DNA of 64,000 bases from Camarhynchus parvulus (Eukaryota > Chordata > Aves > Passeriformes > Thraupidae): contig NC_044600.1 of the NCBI RefSeq assembly GCF_901933205.1, positions 1,674,001 through 1,738,000 on the forward strand, read 5' to 3'. Each line of letters begins with the position of its first letter. Position 1 is the first letter of the stretch. This document shows positions 58,459 to 64,000 of this stretch, one piece after another. A program made the translations under genes and the position numbers. The notes below the pieces were generated by a model, which searched no databases, had not been told where the DNA came from, and was given only the letters and a program-made list of their open reading frames with translations.

Positions 58459-61400
58459 TGTTGTTGCAGGTTTTTAGGTGATGTATTGTAAACTCATATT
58501 AGTAAATAAATTGGTAGATAATATTAATTAATATTCATAATTTCTTCCCAATAAGAATAACTTTGGGAAAAAACTTCCAGTTCTGTGTATATTACCTGCC
58601 CAGTAAATTTTCTTTTTTAGTATTATCTCTTATAAGCAAAAGGAGGTGCTTGTTGGAATTGCTTCAATGTGATTGCTATATTGTGTCCAATGCTTACACT
58701 TATTTCTGTACAAATATTCTTATATTAAGCTGCCATAAGCAGCTTGTTATCATCTCAGCTTAGTGGAGCAGGAGCACTCTGTGTGTAAGCAGCTGGGCAC
58801 TCCACTGCCGTGGAGGAAACAATTTTTATTGTTCCTGACCAAGGGCTTGAACCTTGGGCTTTCCCTGTGTGGCTGCCCTGGCAGATGGGTTTTATCCACC
58901 CAATGATGCCCCACAGAAAGAACAGGACAGTCAGAAGTGACTGGCATGTCCAGAAAGCAAATGATGGAGTTCCCAGTGCCCAGCTCCGTGTGGGAGAGGG
59001 AAATGCTCAGTTGGGAGCAGAGCTCCAGGGCTTCCTTCTTTTGCTGCTGGTTTCTGCATGTTTATTTACTAATTAAGTGCAGGAAACACAATGAAATAAT
59101 TATCAGAACTATTAAATAACTCAGTTATTTAACATTAGGTCCTAGGCTAATGTACTTAGAACTGAAGCTAATGAGGCCTTCAAGTGATGCACAGCAGCCA
59201 AGATTATGTTAATCTGGGTTTAGTGACACAAGCATGAGAATTTTAGAGCTTCTTTTTCAAAATCAGGTAGCCTGTTTTGAAAACTGAACAAAGGAATAGA
59301 GGGGTTGGATTCTCTAAAACGAAATACATCAAGAGCATTAACACTTGCCTGTAACATGTTCCTATGATGGCAGCTCCTTTTTTGCATAAAAAGATGGTTT
59401 GAAAAAGGATACATGCAAAAACTATTGCTGGAAATGAAATATCTGCTTCTAAAGCATACACTTTAATAATTTAAAATGTCAAATCTTTTTGGTTGTAGAA
59501 TCTTTTTGAGAAAAGAAGTGCTCCAGGTGGTTAGCATGCATAGCATCTTTGGTTTGGTTTAGTTTGGGGTTTTTTTTTGCTATAGAAATGTCTTCATAAA
59601 CAACTGTATCATGTTTGTATGATGTCCTCTTTGGAAGTCAAAGTTTGAGTCCAAAGCAGTTCTTGTATTAATTAGTCTTGCACAGATGACCACAAGTGCT
59701 ATTCAGATGTACGAGGTTATTATTTCTGCCTGTCTGTACCTTAAACTTGGCTGAACTTTCTATTCAGCAAGCAAATACATGCTTTGTACAAATGAGAACA
59801 ACCTGAAACGCTGAGAGAAGGTTGGGATTATTCATTATCCTGATAAAGGACTGGCTCCTTTAGGAGGTGGTGCATTGCAGGAGCGTGCTCAGATGTGGAG
59901 CTGTGAACAGCTTCCAGGGCAGAGGCACTGCTCAGAACACACTCAGTGGTTCTGGGTTCTCACTTTCTGAATATTCCTGAACATTCTCAGGAATGTTCTG
60001 GTGCTCATTTTTCCTGTGCCTCCCCAGCCAACAGCCCTGAACGAGCTGAAATTCACCTGATTCATAACTGATAACAAAAATCTGTTACCCTCCTATCGCT
60101 CCCCTGTTTCAGAGGTGGTTTTATCTCAGAGTTTGCACCTGCCTGCCATCACTGACCCGTTTCTTTTGATTTCTGTTTCCCTGGTGTGAGCTAAAAGCTC
60201 TGTGCACTGCAGCACTGGGGTGTGTTAGACATGGTGGGGCAGAGCTGCTGGCCCTTCAGATCTGTTCCACCTCCTGCCTGCCTCCAGCAGCTGCAGGGCT
60301 TTGGGAACTGTGCTGGAAGATGAGGCAAGGGATAACACAGGAATAGGAAAACCTCATCTTTGAAGAGTCAGGGATCCTGGGAATATGTGGGCTTCCCACC
60401 CAGCCCTTCTTTTTACAAACTGCCTGCAGTTCACTCTTACTGCCTCAGAGCTTTTCCAGTTTTTAGCTGATCTTACCTTTCCCCATTTAACCAGGAAATT
60501 CACTGTATTCTGTCTTTCAAGAGACCAGTTCTCTCATGAAATGGCAGTGGTGATTTGGAGACTTCATACAACTGTCACACCAACTCCCTTGACAGTGATT
60601 TTATCACATAAGGGCAGAGAAATGAGGTATATTGGGGAAAAAATACCTTGACTGACATGTGTCACAAGCACAGGATAGACCTGTGTGAACAGTGCAAAGA
60701 GGTAGTTCTAGGAAGAGAATGGATTTTACATTAGTTTTCCTGGGTTTCCTTTTGTTTGGGTTTGGTGTTTGTTTTGTTTTTGTGTGGGCTGTGTCAGAAT
60801 GTGTAACCAAGTGCAGACAAACTGAAGCTGTTGTTAGTTACTGATGAATAACGTGGCCACAGAGCAGGAAGCAGCTTTTTGTCACGCTTCCTTTGGGGGC
60901 TGCTGTGTCACCACCACACATCAGCAGAGCTCTGGGGCACACCCAGGGCTGAGCAGGGGCTGGGGGCAGCTCAGGTTGGGCTGCTGGAATGACAAATTAA
61001 TGGGTTTGACCCGTTTTTCAGCTTCTCCTTGTGCATATACAGGACTAAAAGGAATCTTTCAGTGGTGCCAGTGGTGTTCCTGCAGATGGAAGGGTTGCTG
61101 CATAGCAGATCTTTGAGTAATGCTGTCACATGAGGAAGGATTAAGTGCTCTGTTTGCTGCATGATCAGTGGAGATGTTTTTGTTTTAATGAAACAGTAAA
61201 TATAGACAAATTACAGCTTTTAAAAATGTGAGCTCTTAAGCAGCAAAGAAAGCATAAACTTAATTTGAAGCATTGAAATGACTCAAAGTCTGCTTAAAAC
61301 AGTATTTTTCAATTGACAGACAAACAAAAGTTCATGGAACACTTAAACTTGGGTTCCTGAAGTAGCAGATAGTTGTGGCTGAGGGCCTTTGAGTCACGCT

Positions 61401-64000
61401 GCAGATCTGTGGTGAACAGTCTGTATAATCTCAGTGGGAATTCTGAGTTCTACTTGATCCCTTTGGGCATCTCTGAGCTGGTGGCTGTGGGTTGGAGCTG
61501 TTGGCAGCAGTGGCAGGGTTTATACCGGGTTTGTGTGTGCTTTGGAGTCCTGCATGGAGCTCTGAATGAGTGCTGAGTGAAAGGGAAATACTCAGCACTG
61601 ACTGCCAGTATCCTTTAAACATTTAATGATGACCAGTATGTTAATTAAAACCTGAGTGAATGCAGCTGGTGATGTCCCACTGTATTTCTGGAGCTGAAAC
61701 ACAGACCAGACTGAGTCATTATTAAGCACTCCAAAAAAAGCTGTACTGGACCTTTCTTCTGCATGGAATTCTGAAAGCATTTATTTGGTGGGGGTGAGGC
61801 AGCAGGCCTAACTCCTAGGAGAAATTTTGAAAGTCTGATGATATTTAGAGAGACAAAATTCTAACAATACAGTACTCAGTGAGTGGGGAGAAAACATTGC
61901 TTTCATTAGTAGAAAATACTACATATATGTATTTCATCTTTTATTTCATTTCTGTTTTTCTGAACACTGTCTTTAATCCAATTCCTTTTCACACTACGTC
62001 TGAACAAATGCTTTGCTTTGCTCTGGAGAAAGGACTGCATACATGCTTCTTCCCACACTGGCTTTCTGCAGATAAGGCTTTTCCTTTGCAGACCTCATTA
62101 AGCAGTCAGTTGAGCAGCTAAATGAGTGTTCCAAGTGGTAATGGATACTTACTCGTGTAAGTACAACAAGATGATGAGATACTGTAAAGCTGAGTACTTA
62201 ACTGCACAGGATTATTTCTATTACAAATAAGTGAATAACTCAGATGTTCACGACAGCAATGGGATCTCCCACCTGTTAATGGAGTAGATCTGGGTCACCA
62301 GATAAAGGGTTTTGTTTCCTATTTTGAGTCATGTATCTTCCATTCCATCTATCTAAGCAGATTTTAGCCTTTTCTGAAAATAGGGACCCTCTTTTAAAGC
62401 ATTGAAGCCTGAATGGAATATGAGTAGGTAGAAAGCTTCCAACCAAATGTGGTTGTGAAAATCAAGTTGTGTTTTAGCAATCCAATCTAAGCACACACTT
62501 TAGGTTCTTATTTGGATTTGTAGCATTGCAGGTGCTTTTTAGGATGCTTGGAAAATACTGCAAAACTTGCCTTGATTTCTCCAAGCTGGGATTGCAAATA
62601 ATCAAATAGAAGTAAGTGGAGATTCAAATAGTTCATGCTTTGAGAGTTGTGAAATATCATAAAAATAAAAACAAAACCAAGGCTGTAAAAGGATAATTAA
62701 TATGATGAACAGAGGAGTTCATGAAGCCTGAATTCTCTAAGTGTTTTGCTCAAGTTCTCATATCTAAGGTGTAAACTCTGGAATCATTCCTGCAGATGAG
62801 ATTGCCGCCTCTTTGCCACACACGTTCTCTGGTGTATCAGGGATAATTTCTGCTGTTTCAATACAGAATGTACCTTGGAGCTCTCCTCTACATTGCCACC
62901 CATCTTCAGAGAGGTTTTAAAGGCTGTCTTTTGAGGTCTCTGGAGGAAATTGGGTTAAAATAGGGATGGAAAAAAGAGAAAGTATATATACCACGGGTAG
63001 GTCAGGAACTTGGTGAAGAAATCCTCTGGGTTGCTGTCAGAATCAGCACAGCATTTGTAACATGAACTGGGGAAGGCTTTAACTGTCCTCTGTCATCTGC
63101 TTATATTGGTGTTCTGTAAATAATTAAAGATGACTTTGTTTTCCCTGCCAAGTGACTTGTGGAACAGTAAATAAGCAAGGGGAACATGTCACACTGAGTG
63201 ATGAAGGTGATCTGATCTTCATTCTCCCCGCTGCTCTCTGAAGCAGATTTTCTACAACACAAATACAATTACATTTTCCTCTCAGTAAACCAAAAGCTCT
63301 GTTTTCTCTGGTTGTCTCCTATGAACATTTTTAAACGGGCTCCTGAAAAGCAAACCAGAGCTTTCCACATCTCAGCTTGCTCTGCTGTCTCTGAAGTTCT
63401 CTGTTGTTACCTGGAGATTTCACAAGAGTTAGAGGCTACAACATTCTGATTTTAATTTTATCCAGAAGAAAACCAGTTCATAGCTGAGTCTTTGCTAATT
63501 ATTTCCATTCAGGTTTGTTGCATGCCCGACTTTTTAGTTGTGTTTAATGTTGTTGCTTGTTGCTCTGGAAATAATCATTAAAGGGAAATGGGTCACCACC
63601 ACTGTACACTGGTAATTCTGTGCAACACCATTTGAAATGAACTTGCCTTTCATAATGATGCTGAAAAGCACCAAATGCTTTCAGTAATAGTGGCATAATG
63701 TAATTAAGTGATAAACTGTTTTTTTTTTCCCTTGAAGCCGTAATATAAACAAGGCACAAATTAACGGTACAGGACAGAATTGCATCTTTAGGTATTTGCA
63801 GAGTCAACAAGGTAACTGAAGATGGAGCTGAGACTGCAGTAAAAGCTTTCTAGAAATGTTCTCTGACACTTGGAGAGCACCAAGCCATTGCAGTTAAAAT
63901 CTGTCATTAACCTGTAGGCAGGACACAGAATTTTGAGAGGTTGTGGCTCTCTGAAGGGGGAGGTACCTATGGGTAACCAGAGCATCTTTGTTCTGAAGAG

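Larger units (their letters stand above)
50606..64000. other. Upstream intergenic DNA
   Basis: 13.4 kb beyond the DIAPH2 promoter and CR1 fragment. It contains the 155-bp direct duplication, A/T-rich unique sequence and short homopolymers. No coding exon, RNA gene or second CpG island was recognised, so any neighbouring gene probably starts beyond the right edge. Confidence 0.7.

Overview
This is vertebrate nuclear DNA, most likely from a bird and probably a songbird. The introns are short, there are CR1 LINE 3' ends in the avian style (2938-3056, 18558-18722, 50270-50605, weaker at 46083-46160), and the coding exons match the diaphanous formin DIAPH2. No bacterial, viral or CRISPR-like content was seen.

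One gene explains the coding content. It is DIAPH2 (mDia3-type formin) on the minus strand. Eighteen coding exons can be read from the start codon at 49944 down to the first FH2 exon at 9395. The last third of the gene (rest of FH2 and the DAD) lies beyond the left edge. In transcript order the exons encode a low-complexity N-terminus and small linker (exons 1-2), the Rho-binding region (3-4), an optional-looking 21-nt microexon (5), the armadillo-type DID/FH3 region (6-11), the dimerisation region (12-14), a coiled coil (15-16), a long proline-rich FH1 (17) and the start of FH2 (18). Residue numbers used here assume that all 18 exons are spliced in.

Region by region: 1-9394 is intron 18, with no exon found. 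9395-34440 holds exons 18 to 2 with introns of 80 bp to 4.1 kb. 34441-49827 is the 15.4 kb intron 1. 49430-50260 is a CpG-rich island with exon 1, a (CCGAG)7 tract in the 5' UTR, an NRF1-type site, a GC box and a YY1-like site. 50270-50605 is an old CR1 fragment abutting the island. 50606-64000 is upstream intergenic DNA without recognisable genes, holding a 155-bp direct duplication (56261-56415 and 58304-58458, 150/155 identical).

Points worth a second look are a textbook U12-type AT-AC intron (intron 12), an FH1 exon enlarged by 36-bp tandem repeats, a microexon whose 3' splice site carries an RBFOX motif, and one extra base at the end of exon 8 that breaks the reading frame as given. I found no new biological system. 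The window is an ordinary gene locus with several unusual splicing and repeat details.
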